DNA from: Rhodeus uyekii
Lineage: Eukaryota > Chordata > Actinopteri > Cypriniformes > Acheilognathidae
NCBI GenBank assembly: GCA_037043235.1
Contig: JAWRVZ010000003.1
Location: 9,031,501-9,095,500, forward strand
Direction: 5' to 3'
Length of the DNA stretch: 64,000 nt
Shown: piece after piece, positions 1 through 11,534 of the stretch
Numbering within the stretch: position 1 is the first letter of the stretch
Layout: every line of letters begins with the position of its first letter
Notes under the pieces: generated by a model
Database searches by the model: none
Seen by the model: only the letters and a program-made list of their open reading frames with translations
What the model was told of the DNA's origin: nothing
Made by a program: the position numbers and the translations under genes

Positions 1-650
1 AGTGTGAGAGCTTTGCCACATCTGTTCAGGTTAACAGAGAGCGTGGCTCGCTCTGATTTATTAATGGATATGGAGCGAGAGAGCAACGAGAAGGAGAGAG
101 GAGAGGAAAATGGGGGGAGGGTGAAAAGCAGGCAGCATTTTAATTGCTTTTTGGAGAAAAAAAAGAGGCTGAGATGAAAAACTAAGATTGCCTAAAGCTA
201 TATGGTGAAATTCTAACTGGGGGAACGGCAAGACCATATGAGAAAAGGACCACCCGAGGCACAAAAGGGGGAATTGGTTTTCTTATTAAGTGTTTTGCAT
301 CGGTTTCCAGAATGAGAGAGAGAGAGAGAGAGAGAAAGAAAGAAAGAACGGAAGAATGAAATAGGATGAGAGAATGAAATAAGAACATTTTACAAAGATA
401 ATGTCGATTTATCCGAAGAACAGAAATAGCGTACGATGTAATTCCAAATGCCTGACCCCATTCCGGCAATTAAATCAGGTTAAAATAATCAACTTGTACG
501 TTTGCCCTTAAACTTATTTCAAATGTAAAGAGAAAATGGTTACTTTTAAAATATTATTAGAAATGAGCAAAGGCATTCTTTATGTAGTGTAGTGCTCACA
601 TAAAACTTTTTTAAGTTAAAGTATCAATGATTTACATTTCCTCTCCCCAG
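1..650 (+). other. kctd15 intron, 3' part
   Basis: Intron sequence before the 651 acceptor. It holds an imperfect GA/GAAA simple repeat at about 310-352. I see nothing else recognisable. Confidence 0.7.
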
Positions 651-795
651 AATAAGTCGCCTGTTCAACGGCACAGAACCGATTGTTTTGGACAGTCTGA
701 AGCAGCATTATTTTATAGACAGAGATGGAGAGATATTCCGCTACATCCTGAGCTACCTGAGAACCAGCAAACTGCTTCTTCCTGATGACTTCAAG
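651..795 (+). CDS. kctd15: kctd15 exon: second half of the BTB domain
   Basis: Acceptor ctctccccag ends at 650 and donor gtaac starts at 796. The first base completes a split Arg codon; 48 full codons then run from ISRLFNG to LLLPDDFK. Length is 145 nt, ending in phase 0. Confidence 0.93.
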
Positions 796-3700
796 GTAAC
801 AAACACACACCGAATGTCTCTTCAGCCGTCCAAACATTCATCTGGTTACACTTTAAGGTGATGAAATTACATTGTACTCAAGTAATATTAATTCATTAAT
901 GACATGTACTTACTATAGAGTTCCAGTTTCGGGTTTGGTTTAGGGTTAGTTACTTGTAATTAGGCATAATTTACTATAAGTAGATGTAGTAAGTACATGT
1001 AGTAACGTGCAACTACGCCACCTTAAGAAAAAGTGTTATCTTTCATTAAGGTCCTCTTTTAGCGTCACGTAATTATCCTTAAGGTTATTGCCAGACAGAA
1101 CAAGTGAAATTATGGTTTCAAAATAGAGAATTTGAATTAGTTTGACCTCATCTTAAGCTTCAAGTCTCTAATATTCATGAATACTATGATTATAATTTTT
1201 CAAGATACACATTAGCACCATTTTGAACAGTTTCTTAAAAACAAAGGTTCTTTTCTGACATGAAGAACCTTTAACATCCCTTTAAAAGTGTTTCTTTTTT
1301 CCACTGATCACTGAAAGGTTCGTTAGAAAACCATTTTTTTTAAAGAGTGTAATTCTAAAAACTTGTTTCAATCTTTACCAAAATTGCCTCAGATCATCTT
1401 GAGATAAGGCTTCAAAATATTTGAAAAAATTGGATTTTTGCTGGCACAAGATGGCAGACAGGAAGTGAAACATTATCTAGGCAATTCCTTTGCGTATTGA
1501 GACAAAAACTTTCCATGCTTTCTTGATGCTTGATGAAAATACTAAATACATTTATATCTAAATAAATAAAAAGCCCTAAAGTCTAAAATAATTAAAAATA
1601 GTGTGAAATACAATTTCTGACTTCAAATACACACAGCTGTGAGTGTTTTCTTCAATGACGGCGGATGAAGTATTATTCCTGCCTCAGTCAAAAATCAGAT
1701 GGGTAAAGGTATTTGTGTCAATGGGATTAATTAGGGTGAGACTAGTCATTTCCGCCTCAGGCTCCGTGGCTAGCTTTCCTCCGCTGTGTGAGTCCGTTTG
1801 ATAGCAGAACATAAAATATGTAACTGCACAGAGAAGCATATCATTACATCCCATTATGCTTCACTTTTCACACTTCGCCCATCAAAACGCACCATGCCCT
1901 GACCTGTGAGAGACTATAGTCGCTGTTCAGCCACTGTTGGGCCTAGAAACCATTATTTTTCATACAGAACCTATGAATCTGCAAAGAACATGATGCATGT
2001 TGTCAGACAGAGCAGCAACTCCTGCGAGAGGTGATGGGATACGTTTGGTTTCCTCCAAGACGTCTGTTACATTTGCGTATTCATAAGACTCGACTTATTG
2101 CTTAATTGCCAACAGTTTTGTTCTTCTACAAGAGTTTGCTCTTGAAAACCATGTAGCGCATCCAGCTTCATTTGTCTATATGGATATGGCCTAAAGACTA
2201 AATTCACTTTACTGTGAGCCTTTGCTTTTACAGTCTCTTTCCCAAAAGTGAGTCACAGAAGGAACCCTGTTAAAACATACCCAGCCTTCACTGCAGACCT
2301 GGGAAAGAAGCGGAGCTTGTTTTTCTTTGAATTAGCAAGAGCCCGAAGGCCTAAAGTCTCTGTATCCATGTTGTCAGCACCAGTATGGGCTAAAGAAAGG
2401 AACATAGGGAATAAAGAGGGAGAGAAAGCAGAGAGGCTGAGGGAGGGGTGTGGGTAAGAAAACAACTCCTTTTCTTGTGGTAATTGTAAAAGAGCGTTAT
2501 GTCTGAGATGGTCGGTGCTATTGTTCTCCGTGGCGTAGCCTGCAGTGGAATGAGTAGTCTTACAGGGTGGGGATGAAGAGCCAGCAGGGTCGAGATCACA
2601 GCTATCTCTCACGGCCACTGAGGAAATAGGCCACCAGGCACACAACCAAAGAATGGTATCAGCGTTTCATGCAGAAGTGCCTTTTAACCCTCACGTTTGG
2701 GGTCTGAGAGTCCCCAAGGCCCTTTTAATATCTCAAAAAACATTAACATTGAATATCGGGTTAATGCTACATGACTTTTCGTAATCTAGTAAGAACTGAA
2801 AAAATTTGAGCTCGATAACATCCATCAAGCATCCTGAATGATGCGTTTTACCTTACTGTTTTCATATAATTTAAAGTACACGGCCGATTTTTGAGAAAAT
2901 GTAAGTCTTTTAGGTGCGCCTTATAGTGTGGAAAATACGGTACTATAAATGTTAAGTGTTTGAGTGTGTGTGTATGTGTATATACGGTGTATTAATATAT
3001 ACACACTCAAACTCTTAATATTTATAGTAATAGTATATTAAATGGTATAATTAAAGCATACATTTTTCAAAAGAATATTTGGAAGAAAAAAAAAATATAT
3101 ATATAATATTCCACCCAAATATTCTTTTGAAATATAAATAAAATAAATAAAAATATATAAAATTGTAGAAAACAGAACATTAGGGTTAATACTTGGATTC
3201 TTCTGTTTTGAACATTTGGATGTTTTTCTTCAAATTATACCTGTAGATTGATAAGTATATAAAAATAGAGATAAGACTGACTTAAAACTGATTTTATGCA
3301 GCAATTGTTAAACAAATGGTAATACCACTAACTTTGGTTTATTATTCATTTTCCTCAATAAATGCCTATGCATACCGCCATGTTTATATTTTCATTTTTG
3401 TAGTGTTTGTAATGGCTGGACTGAGGCGCATTGCCATCTGGTTTAGTGGTGAAAGAAAGGCGAGTGTAAGCGGGGTAAATGTGCTCGAGGGTGAAGGACC
3501 CCTCAGGCAGAGGCAGCAATCTGTGCTGTCCGACCGGAGAATCTATGAGTGAGGGGAGAGCCAGAGGGGCTTTACACGCCCCACCCCCCCTCGCCCTGGT
3601 CCTGGCGATAGACGGGTCAGATGGGCAAAACTGCTCCATGTGTTGGTCTGGGTTCATGCTAAATGCTAAACGACATGTGCTTTGAAACATACAGTACTCA

Positions 3701-5444
3701 ATCATTATATGCCTTTTCTTTGTTTTTCCTTGTACGTATGAAAGTTTGTGTTGTAACCATTATGTCTTGCCTAGTGTATGATATTATATCAAATACTAAA
3801 ATTTCAATCTGAAATGATATTTGATCACGACAGAGCAGCAGTAGAAACTAACTTGAAAATTAAAGTCCATTCATTTTTTGTTAGTTTGCTTTTTTCCCCA
3901 CTTGTTTGCTTGTTCATTCTTTTGCTTGATTCGTCTGCTTGTTTTTTCATTCAGTTAGTGGTTGTTAATTTGTCAGCTCGTGCTTGTTTCTCCATTTGTT
4001 TATTTACATGCTGATTTGATTGTTTTTTTGTTCATTTCTTTATTGCGTCTGCTTGTTCATTCATTGGTCTGTTTTCTGCTCATTTGCTGGATGGCTTGTT
4101 TGTTCGTTCACTCATCCTTCTATCTTTCCATGCATGCATTCACGTCCATGTGTTTTTCCTGCAGGAGTTCCAGCTGCTGTACGAGGAGGCTCGGTATTAC
4201 CAGATGACGCCCATGGTGAAAGAGCTGGAGCGCTGGAAACAGGACCGGGAGCAGCGGCGGACGGCTCAGCCCTGCGAGTGCCTGGTGGTTCGGGTGACCC
4301 CTGACCTGGGCGAGAGGATTGCCATCAGTGGGGACAAGGCCCTCATAGAAGAGATTTTCCCAGAGACGGGGGATGTCATGTGCAATTCAGTCAACGCCGG
4401 CTGGAACCAGGATCCGACCCATGTTATCCGCTTCCCACTGAATGGCTACTGCAGGCTCAATTCTGTACAGGTAAAGCACCGTCATGAAATAATACCAACT
4501 ATTCAGAAGTTTTTTGATGTTTTTGAAAAAGTCTCTTAAATTTCAATTTGAATGATTGCAAATCTGATTTTTTAGCAGTCCAGTCCACTAATCCATTACT
4601 CATAATATACAGAAGCAAAATTTTGTATTATTTTCAGCGTTGAAAACCTTACTTAATGTTATTGTGGAAACTGCGATGCATTTTTTGTTAATTGAAACTT
4701 CAAAAGAACAGCATTTATTTGAAATAATAATCTTTTGTAACATTATACGCATAATGCGTCCTTGCTGAGAAAAAAATAAATAAAAGAAAAAAATAATATA
4801 TATACATAGTAATACCTCGTTTTTCGAGAAAAACATTCCCTCGCCCACACACATTTTGTGTCAAAACGTCCTAACGCTCAGCATTTTCGTGCGCATTTTT
4901 TCTGGAAATATCCTAACGACAGCCTCTCACAAAACGGTCACGCAGTTCCAACCCCTTTATCACCCCTTCACTCGTTCATTCTCTCAGCGTCGCTCGGTTT
5001 GGTTGCATCATTCACCACAGTGATACTTTTATAAGTGATTTTCAGCGGTTTTACCTCGTGTTGTTATTAATTGTGATCGCTATTGTTCACATAGTGAAAT
5101 ATATACGTACTGTACAGCATAAAGAAGGTACGAAATCCTCCCTCTAAGCAGTAAAACCCTCTTCTCATCTCCATCACACCAGCAGCGACGCTACTCAAAG
5201 ATAAAGTGCGCGTTACAGTAAATTGTCAAGTATTTTTTGTTTAATAGTATTTATATGAGATCTTAATGGTTATAATTTTAACTGTAATTAATACGGTAAA
5301 ACCCCAAAAATATTTAAAATGGGCATTTATGGTCGTGTGGAACGAATCTAATGATTTTTATTGCATTCTTATGGGGAAAATTGTTTTGGTGTACAAGCAT
5401 TTTGGGTTACGAGCTCTTTAAACTCATAAACTGAGGTATTACCG

Positions 5445-5529
<85 letters not shown>

Positions 5530-8500
5530 TACTGACCCCAAACTTTTGAATGATACTTGGGTGATTATAATTATGTGAAGGTTTTTTATGTACTCATTCG
5601 TGTATAAATTTAATCTAACTTGACAAAATGAGCCAGAGTGCTCAACTTGGAAATGGTGGTTCAAACCTGGACTGCAACATGCTCCGATCTCACTTCTTCC
5701 AGACTCCTATACTGCCGGTCAATTAAAAATGGACAAAAATCTTAGAAATAAAATCAAGAATTACATTTAAATTAAATAATATAACCATGATCAAGCTGAA
5801 GTTGAAAGTTTGGACTTGGTCTTTGAAACAGCTTGGGTGGATTGCTGGGATATTGAGTGCGCTGTGCTGCTGCGTCTTGGCCTTCTTGCCAACAAGAAGA
5901 GATGTGAGAGTGTGAGATGTAGTGAGCAGGTGTGGCTTCACAGCAGCAAAGGTGCAGTTATGCCCCATGATTCGCCTGTTTAAAAGGTGCTGAAACAAAC
6001 ACACATCCTAGTGCACATGCGTCTTATAATGTCCGGTACCTTGAATCCTGGAGGCGATGCTAATGTGGGGAATATGTAGTCATGAAACCGAGAGCAAAAG
6101 AGAGGGAAATGATATGCATAATTTATTTTTAACTCATCCTTAAGACAAATCTCTCCGTTTGAAAAAGTGTTCCAACATTTCTGTGCCTGAAGCGTTTTAA
6201 ACACACATGCTACATTTTTAATACTGTACTTTGGTTTCTTTGAACAACCTAAACTGGTTTACGCTACTTTTTTACACATTCCTAATTGACTTACTGTATA
6301 ACTAATTAGTGTGTCTGATAACTCATTTTTTCAGCAAAAAAAATATCGCACTTAACCGACTGAATCGTGCGGGTGGATTTTTTTTAAGCGCCGTCTGTCA
6401 CATAATCTCGGGTGTTCACAAAAACCCACCTATGAAATATGAGAAGATAGATCAGAGAGTAATGACAGAGGACGGGAGATATGGAAAAAGACAGAGTGAG
6501 AGAGAGAGTTTGTTGCCAAGAAATTGTAGCCGTTTACTGTAAGAAAGTTAGTAAGTGATGCAACCATCAGCGCAATGAGTGTAATGTCAAAATCATAAGC
6601 CTTCAGATATCAACGTGTGAATATTTGAGAGGCTTCTGACACTCTATACATGTTCATTCTGCCATTAGACTAAAATATCAAATTATAGATGTAGTTCACC
6701 TAGAATTCACCTTTTTTTCCACAAAAGTTATTTTGAAAGCTGTTTTTGTCCATACAATGCAATGTTTTGCATGTTTCGACACTGAACCTTCAAAAATTTC
6801 GAAGTCTGGAAAAGTTTTAAAATCAAACCAATTTCAAAGTCGAACGATTTGTGTATTAAAACTCGCGTCTGATGCAACCGAAACCCAACAAGGATCTTAA
6901 TGGCAATCAGAAAGATGGTTCTTGAAAAGATGCTTCAAAACACAATCTTTCGTTGGGCACGGTAGGCCCTCGAATCATCTGCTGATGTCTTTCATACCTC
7001 ATCTGCGCATAAGTCGTAAGAAGTGTTCATTTCCTCTACAAGTTTCTCAGCAGCCTCAACTTCCAAAGTGAGGATAAAGATGGACATTTTTTCTCAGGCC
7101 CTGTGCAGTTCAACTGATTCCTTCGTCTTCATCTTTTTTTTGGCGGAGGGACTTTTATCTGGCTCTGTAGCCCCGAGCGAGAACTTTCATTTTCATGTGA
7201 AGCACACTTGAAAGAAGTGCAGGAGTAAGTGAATACTCAAGGCTGCATGTATTGAATTTCAAAAAAATCTACAAGCACTCCAACAGATAAAACATTTCGT
7301 TGGCTTTTTGCGGTGGCGGGAATGACAGTGACAGCGGCCGCCCAGAGACGTCTCTCAGTGAGGGATCTCTGACAGTAGCCAAGATTGTGTGTATTGGGTT
7401 TGTAATGAAAGAGCTGGGCGGCTTCAGTGTGGGCTGTCAGTGGGGGAGCCTATTCTCATTTGACTCCGCATCAAACCCCTGTAAACAGCCCAGGGGATGT
7501 CTGCTCGCTCCTTCTCATCCCGGGTGGATGGTCTGGAGTGAGAAACGTCTGAGGGTAATGCAAGCGTGAAGTTGTTGATAGCACTGTTACTGAGATTGCA
7601 CATTTTAAATGCGTCTTGATACAACTATGTGAAGTGCTGATAGAGTGGCATAAATAGGAGTTTACTTGGGAAAAAAACTTTCTCATTCTCACAACAGAAA
7701 ACTTGCAGACAAAAATACCCCTGGTTTCTCTTAGGTCCTAGAGAGACTGTTGCAAACGGGTTCAGTCTGGTGCATCTTGATGCAGTTAGGTGAAGTGCTG
7801 ATAAGAGTAAATTAAAAAGCATTTCATGGAAAACGTTGTCTTAAAATACTAAAAATGTCCCTGGTTTCTGTTAGGCCCTGGAGATGCAGTTCCAGAAAGT
7901 TCCAAAATGCCGTTTGTCTTGATTCAGTTGCATACATGGAGTTTATATCTCAGACTCCTGATAATTATCCCTGGTTTCTTCTAGGTCCTGTAGAGACTGT
8001 CGCAAAAGGGTTTAATTCGGTGCTGTCTCGACGCATTTAAATGAAGTGCTGATGCAAGTAGCATAAATATGAGTTTACTTAATTTATGTAAAACGTAATC
8101 TCAATATACGAAAATAACTCCCCTGGTTTCTCTTAGACGGTTCCAGGATTATGCAGTTGCTTAAAGAGTAGCATAAATTACTCCAAAAAACCATAGTGAG
8201 CGTCTCAAATTGAACAAACTGGTGTCTCCTGGAGCGACGGTTCAAGAAAATAATAAGTGCCGTTAGTTTACACTTAAACTTTTACTGAGTTTCTCTGGGA
8301 AAGTGTTCCGTTCCTAGTTTCTCATTCTGTACAGAAATATCAATACAGTAATACCTCGGTTTACGAGCGACTTGGTATACGAGCAAATCGGTGTACGAGC
8401 ATGGAGGGTCAAATCTGTGTACGAGCATTGTATCGGTGTACGAGCATTGTATCGGAGTGCGAGAAATTTTTTCCCTCACCCACACGCATTTTTGTGTGGA

Positions 8501-9131
8501 AAAGTCCTAACGCTGTTCGTTCGCAGCTCCCCGTCTCCCGTGTTCCATGTTCCACGATCTTCACTCTGGATTGTCACTTCGTTTGTTTTCTGCACTATTA
8601 TAATAAATTCACTCATTTGCACTTGAATCCGGGTTTTGTGTTTCCCCTTGCTTTCCCCGCCCCCCCCCTCCCCCCCTCTACTCAAAGCTAAAGTGCGCGT
8701 TACTGTAAATTGTGAAGTATTTTTAGTTTAATTGTCAATTATTAATTAGTATTTATGAGATCTTAATGGTTATAATTTTAACTGTAATTAAAAGGGTAAA
8801 ACCAAAAAAATATTTAAAATGGGCATTTATGGTCATGTGGAACGAATCGATTGATTTTTAGTGCATTCTTATGGAGAAAATTGTTTTGGTGTACGAGCTC
8901 GGTCTTAGAACGAATTAAACTCGTAAACCGAGGTATTACTGTATATTTTAATGTGTCCCTGGTTTCTCCTAGGTCCTGGAGAGACTGTTCCAGAAAGGTT
9001 TCAGCATGGTGGCGTCATGCGGCGGGGGCGTGGACTCCTCCCAGTTCAGCGAGTATATCCTGAGTCGGGAGGACAGACGGTGTCAGACTAGCCACACGCC
9101 CATCCGGATAAAACAGGAGCCTCTGGACTAG
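651..9131 (+). CDS. kctd15: KCTD15-like BTB/POZ protein, 3' part (three exons visible)
   Basis: Exons 651-795, 4165-4470 and 8973-9131 (stop TAG 9129-9131) encode the last 202 residues plus one split Arg codon; the 5' exons lie upstream of the window. The first exon holds the second half of the BTB fold (SRLFNGTEPIVLDSLKQHYF). The next carries the conserved family region (CECLVVRVTPDLGERIAISG, then GDVMCNSVNAGWNQDPTHVI). The last ends in IRIKQEPLD, which contains a psi-K-x-E SUMO consensus (IKQE). Residues that separate the two paralogues (FNGTEP, GEIFRY, LLLPDDFK, EARYYQ, GWNQDP) match my memory of KCTD15 better than KCTD1. Known for the family: Kctd15 binds the TFAP2A activation domain, dampens Wnt signalling, limits neural crest formation and is reported SUMOylated. 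The gene converges on the TAF4-family gene, the arrangement of human KCTD1-TAF4B, so the KCTD1/KCTD15 choice should be checked by phylogeny. Confidence 0.92.
853..1030. mobile_element. MITE-like element with inverted ends
   Basis: The outer ends are ttaaggtg and caccttaa. Inner inverted segments are acatgtacttacta and tagtaagtacatgt. The core tttggtttagggttagt recurs near 54460-54480 in a second copy (about 54404-54535). It is non-coding; the superfamily is not resolved. Confidence 0.55.
1190..1345. mobile_element. Interspersed repeat of the ggttctt / agaacctt type
   Basis: Repeated motifs (aaaggttctt, gaagaaccttt, gaaaggttcg) match those of a second copy at about 19750-19900. It is a short non-coding fish repeat, probably a MITE. 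Boundaries are approximate. Confidence 0.45.
2941..3029. repeat. Inverted repeat (hairpin), 29-base arms
   Basis: Arms 2941-2969 and 3001-3029 (tactataaatgttaagtg against its complement) match at 27 of 29 positions around a 31-base TG/TA-rich loop. It starts exactly where a pogo-like terminus (ggaaaatacggta) ends. Confidence 0.7.
3066..3131. repeat. Perfect 17-bp inverted repeat
   Basis: Arm ttcaaaagaatatttgg (3066-3082) has its exact reverse complement at 3115-3131, around an A- and AT-rich loop. It follows the 2941-3029 hairpin by about 36 bases. Confidence 0.75.
3870..4164 (+). repeat. Degenerate T/C-rich repeat before a splice acceptor
   Basis: Variants of ttgtttgcttgttcatt recur for about 290 bases up to the acceptor at 4164. 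Purines are depleted on the plus strand, so the pre-mRNA has a very long polypyrimidine-like tract. Confidence 0.6.
4165..4470 (+). CDS. kctd15: kctd15 exon: conserved post-BTB region
   Basis: Acceptor tttttcctgcag ends at 4164 and donor gtaaag starts at 4471. It has 102 codons in phase 0, from EFQLLYEEARYYQ to NGYCRLNSVQ. The acceptor is preceded by about 290 bases of T/C-rich degenerate repeat. Confidence 0.95.
4807..5444. mobile_element. Tigger/pogo-like MITE, copy 1
   Basis: The left end is tagtaatacctcg and the right end is cgaggtattactg in degraded form (ctgaggtattaccg). The inside is closely related to 8346-8941, for example gagatcttaatggttataat and aaatgggcatttatggtc. It is non-autonomous, with no transposase ORF. 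Confidence 0.8.
5446..5527. repeat. (GT)n(AT)n microsatellite
   Basis: An uninterrupted GT run is followed directly by an AT run of about 36 bases. Confidence 0.95.
7557..8345 (+). pseudogene. Tandem decayed copies of the kctd15 terminal-exon start
   Basis: Four segments repeat the real acceptor (consensus ccctggtttctcttag) followed by degenerated exon sequence. Pseudo-exons begin at 7735, 7875, 7985 and 8137; the real one begins at 8973. Over the first 20 exon bases, copies 1, 2 and 3 match the true exon at 18, 16 and 17 positions by eye. A shared tail (tgaagtgctgat, then a gcataaat-agtttactt block) is seen near 7629, 7790 and 8042, so a tail of a fifth unit lies at 7600-7676. Unit spacing is about 110-150 bases. 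Copy 1 stays open for 26 codons; copy 3 has a stop as its third codon. The most likely origin is tandem duplication within the intron. Confidence 0.75.
8346..8941. mobile_element. Tigger/pogo-like MITE, copy 2
   Basis: Terminal inverted repeats are cagtaatacctcggtttacg and its complement, ending at 8941, flanked by TA on both sides (8344-8345, 8942-8943), as expected for the Tc1/mariner-pogo superfamily. It is 596 bp with no transposase. Internal near-repeats (gtgtacgagcattgtatcgg) lie near the left end. Confidence 0.9.
8973..9131 (+). CDS. kctd15: kctd15 terminal coding exon
   Basis: The acceptor is ccctggtttctcctag, ending at 8972. It has 52 codons plus stop: VLERLFQKGFSMVASCGGG, then the conserved DSSQFSEY block and the C-terminal IRIKQEPLD. 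The same splice-site-plus-exon-start sequence recurs in decayed form four times between 7719 and 8160. Confidence 0.95.
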   Translation, partial: VLERLFQKGFSMVASCGGGVDSSQFSEYILSREDRRCQTSHTPIRIKQEPLD

Positions 9132-10825
9132 CTGGCTCTTGCACCAACCACAAACACCTCTGTCTGCTTTCGAAGAAGAAAAAAAAAACCGCCAGCGGAC
9201 AAATAGACTTAATTTGCAAGAAGAGTTTGCTTCGACTCTTCGGACTCGCAAGAGGACTGAAATCTTAGTAAATGTAAGAGTAATTTCATCCACGACCCAA
9301 AAACTCCTCCAAAAAATGCTTTATAAACCCAAACGAGCCACAGGATGGCTTTTCAGCTACTGACTTAGAGACGTTTAAATTTAGCTCGAGTCATGAAAAA
9401 CGCACTGTTGTTGATCTATATTTCCACAGTACAAAAACCACGACATAACTTTGTCATTGTAAGCGTGTAAAAGAGCAAGAACTCCTACAAGGAAGTTGTG
9501 TTTGTGGCGAACGCACCTTCTGGCTAGAACGTTTTCAAATGATGCACCAGTCAGATCTCCAAGCTCACGGGCGAAATTAACCACGAAATACAAAGTCTGT
9601 CCTCTGATCCATTTTTAATCTAGATATCTAATGTTCTCATTTTCCAGTCTCATCTATGTAAATCAGTTCTTTTATGACCTACAGGTTTATTGCTGTTGTC
9701 TCGCTACATGAAGGATATGAGAGCAGTTCTCAGAAGTCATTTGGTTGTAAGTGCGGTCTGGAGTTGGCCGCGTAGACGCTTTGACTTGAGGCTAAAGCGT
9801 ACGGTCTGGTAATGCATTCAGCACTGGGCAGAGAGGCTTTTTGTTCGAGCATGTCTAAAGGGAAACCTGGACTCTTACGGTAGACCTTGTCTGATAGCAT
9901 CGCTAAATTCTCCACTTACTTTCAGGTGCCAGTTTTCTTCAAAACCAGCCCATCTAGCAGCTTCGGAAAGTTCATTACGCATCATGATTGTTTTGAGTAA
10001 ACTGTTAAAATGCAAAGATGCCCTATGCGTCCAAAACAACATCTTGTTTGATGAAGGCACCTTTTGAAAAATGAGATTAGTCAGGGGGCGCTACTCGGAC
10101 CGTTGGAGAAGAGGAGGATTACTGTGCCTCTTAAGGCCTGGAGACGGAGGGGCTCAGGGTTAGACTTCTCTCCAGGAGTTAAGGTCACTTTCCCACAATC
10201 CCTTTTGCTCACTCTCCCTTACAGTGCAATCAGAGGCACTCGGAGAGAGACTAAGGGAGAATACACTTGAAAGGTTAACTTGGTGGCTGGTAAACAGACT
10301 GAATTGCATAATGTGTTGTAAAAAGGCACATTTAATAAGGCTCTCTGCCTCACCATTTCAAAAGGGTCACTGAAATGTCACAGATGTGTTATGCTATTTG
10401 TTGTCTTAACTGGCCATTGTTTCTTTTATGCTATATGTTTGAAATTTCTTCGATTTGTCGCATATTGTATATAAAAGGCTCACGGAGGCTGCGCGGGTCC
10501 ACCCGAATGCAACTAACATTTTGGTTCTTGATTTCAAGAAAATGAAAAAGACTTTATAGTCTCTGCTGCAACAAGGGTCAGAGAAGCCGCGTCAGACATT
10601 ACAAAAATCTTAATTTAAATACTGCTCTAATGGATGTTGTGTCGAGATGTATATTGCAGTATAGTCCAAATGTATATTATTTAAATACAATTTTTTTTTG
10701 TAATGGACTATTATTGATATGAATCATAGTGGTATGTCAAGCATGTGTTTATTTGAATTGTCATATTCTTTTTGTAATTGGTGTTGATAAATGAACTTTT
10801 AATAAATTGTTGGGAGTTCTTTCCC
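9132..10825 (+). other. kctd15: kctd15 3'UTR (predicted) with poly(A) signal
   Basis: About 1.7 kb of non-repetitive sequence follows the stop codon. An AATAAA hexamer at 10801-10806 is followed by GT/T-rich sequence (ttgttgggagttcttt), the usual layout of a cleavage site near 10820-10830. No ORF here resembles a protein. The 3' end is inferred. Confidence 0.6.
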
Positions 10826-11534
10826 TATTTTAAACCATGGACGGCATGTATGTGAATGTGTTGGATAAACGTTTGATTAGCAAATGAGCATTTGAAGTAA
10901 ATATCGTAAACGGGTTTAGATTTAGTCGAGACTAAAAAGAATTTGCTTTGTATTGTGGCATCCGAGTGAAACAATTTAGTTCATTACTTGGTACAGTCCG
11001 TTGGTTGTTGATTGGATGGAGGCAGACCTGAATGTAAGCTTGCAGTCAGTTGTGGAGGGTTTCTGTGGACGAAATGATTGGAGAAGTCCTGCGTGCATCA
11101 CCAGAGAGAAGTCTGTCGTTTCACTGAAAGATTGAGTTATGACATTTTGATTAAAAACTACAAGGTCGAAACAAATGATCAATAATAGCAATTACAAATT
11201 AGATCTTTAACATGCAACAACATTCGTAAACCATTTTACTTGAGGTATTTCTGAACAAAATATTAAACGGAAAAGTAGGGCAGGACTTAATGTTTTTAGC
11301 TGAAATTGACTGAATCATGAAAGGTGGGTGTTAAAAACAGAATTGAGCCTCACCTGAATGAGTTTGCAGTCCGTTTATATGAGATGTCTTTAACTACTAT
11401 GTACTTACATGAAAAAAACCAAAACAATCTTATATAATCAAAGGTACAACGTGGTTATTGTGTTCACGCTGTACTACAAAACACGTTTGCTGCTATGAAG
11501 GTGGGATACGGGTACGTTTAAGCGTGGATTAAGG

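Larger units (their letters stand above)
796..4164 (+). other. kctd15 intron with MITEs and fold-backs
   Basis: It contains a MITE-like element (about 853-1030), a second MITE family (about 1190-1345), a largely non-repetitive block (about 1640-2700), a pogo-like terminus ending near 2940 (ggaaaatacggta), two strong hairpins (2941-3029 and 3066-3131) and a T/C-rich degenerate repeat (about 3870-4164). The translations at 2250-2645 and 3316-3705 show no family resemblance and are treated as chance ORFs. Confidence 0.65.
4610..5560. mobile_element. Interspersed fish repeat, split by a MITE
   Basis: The left part (4617-4770) has the motif agaacagcatttatttgaaa and the right part (5526-5556) has cttactgaccccaaactttt. 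The same family recurs at 47030-47170 and 59030-59312. The Tigger-like MITE and a microsatellite sit between the two halves. Confidence 0.6.
4471..8972 (+). other. kctd15 last intron
   Basis: It holds a cyprinid-type interspersed repeat split by a Tigger-like MITE (4807-5444), a GT/AT microsatellite (5446-5527), about 2 kb of apparently unique DNA (5560-7550), the tandem decayed exon copies (7557-8345) and a second Tigger-like MITE (8346-8941) directly before the real exon. Confidence 0.7.

Noticed and set aside
2248..2645. Overlapping open frames on both strands in the kctd15 intron
   Set aside because: Low-complexity composition, no known domain, and no splice context linking them to a gene.
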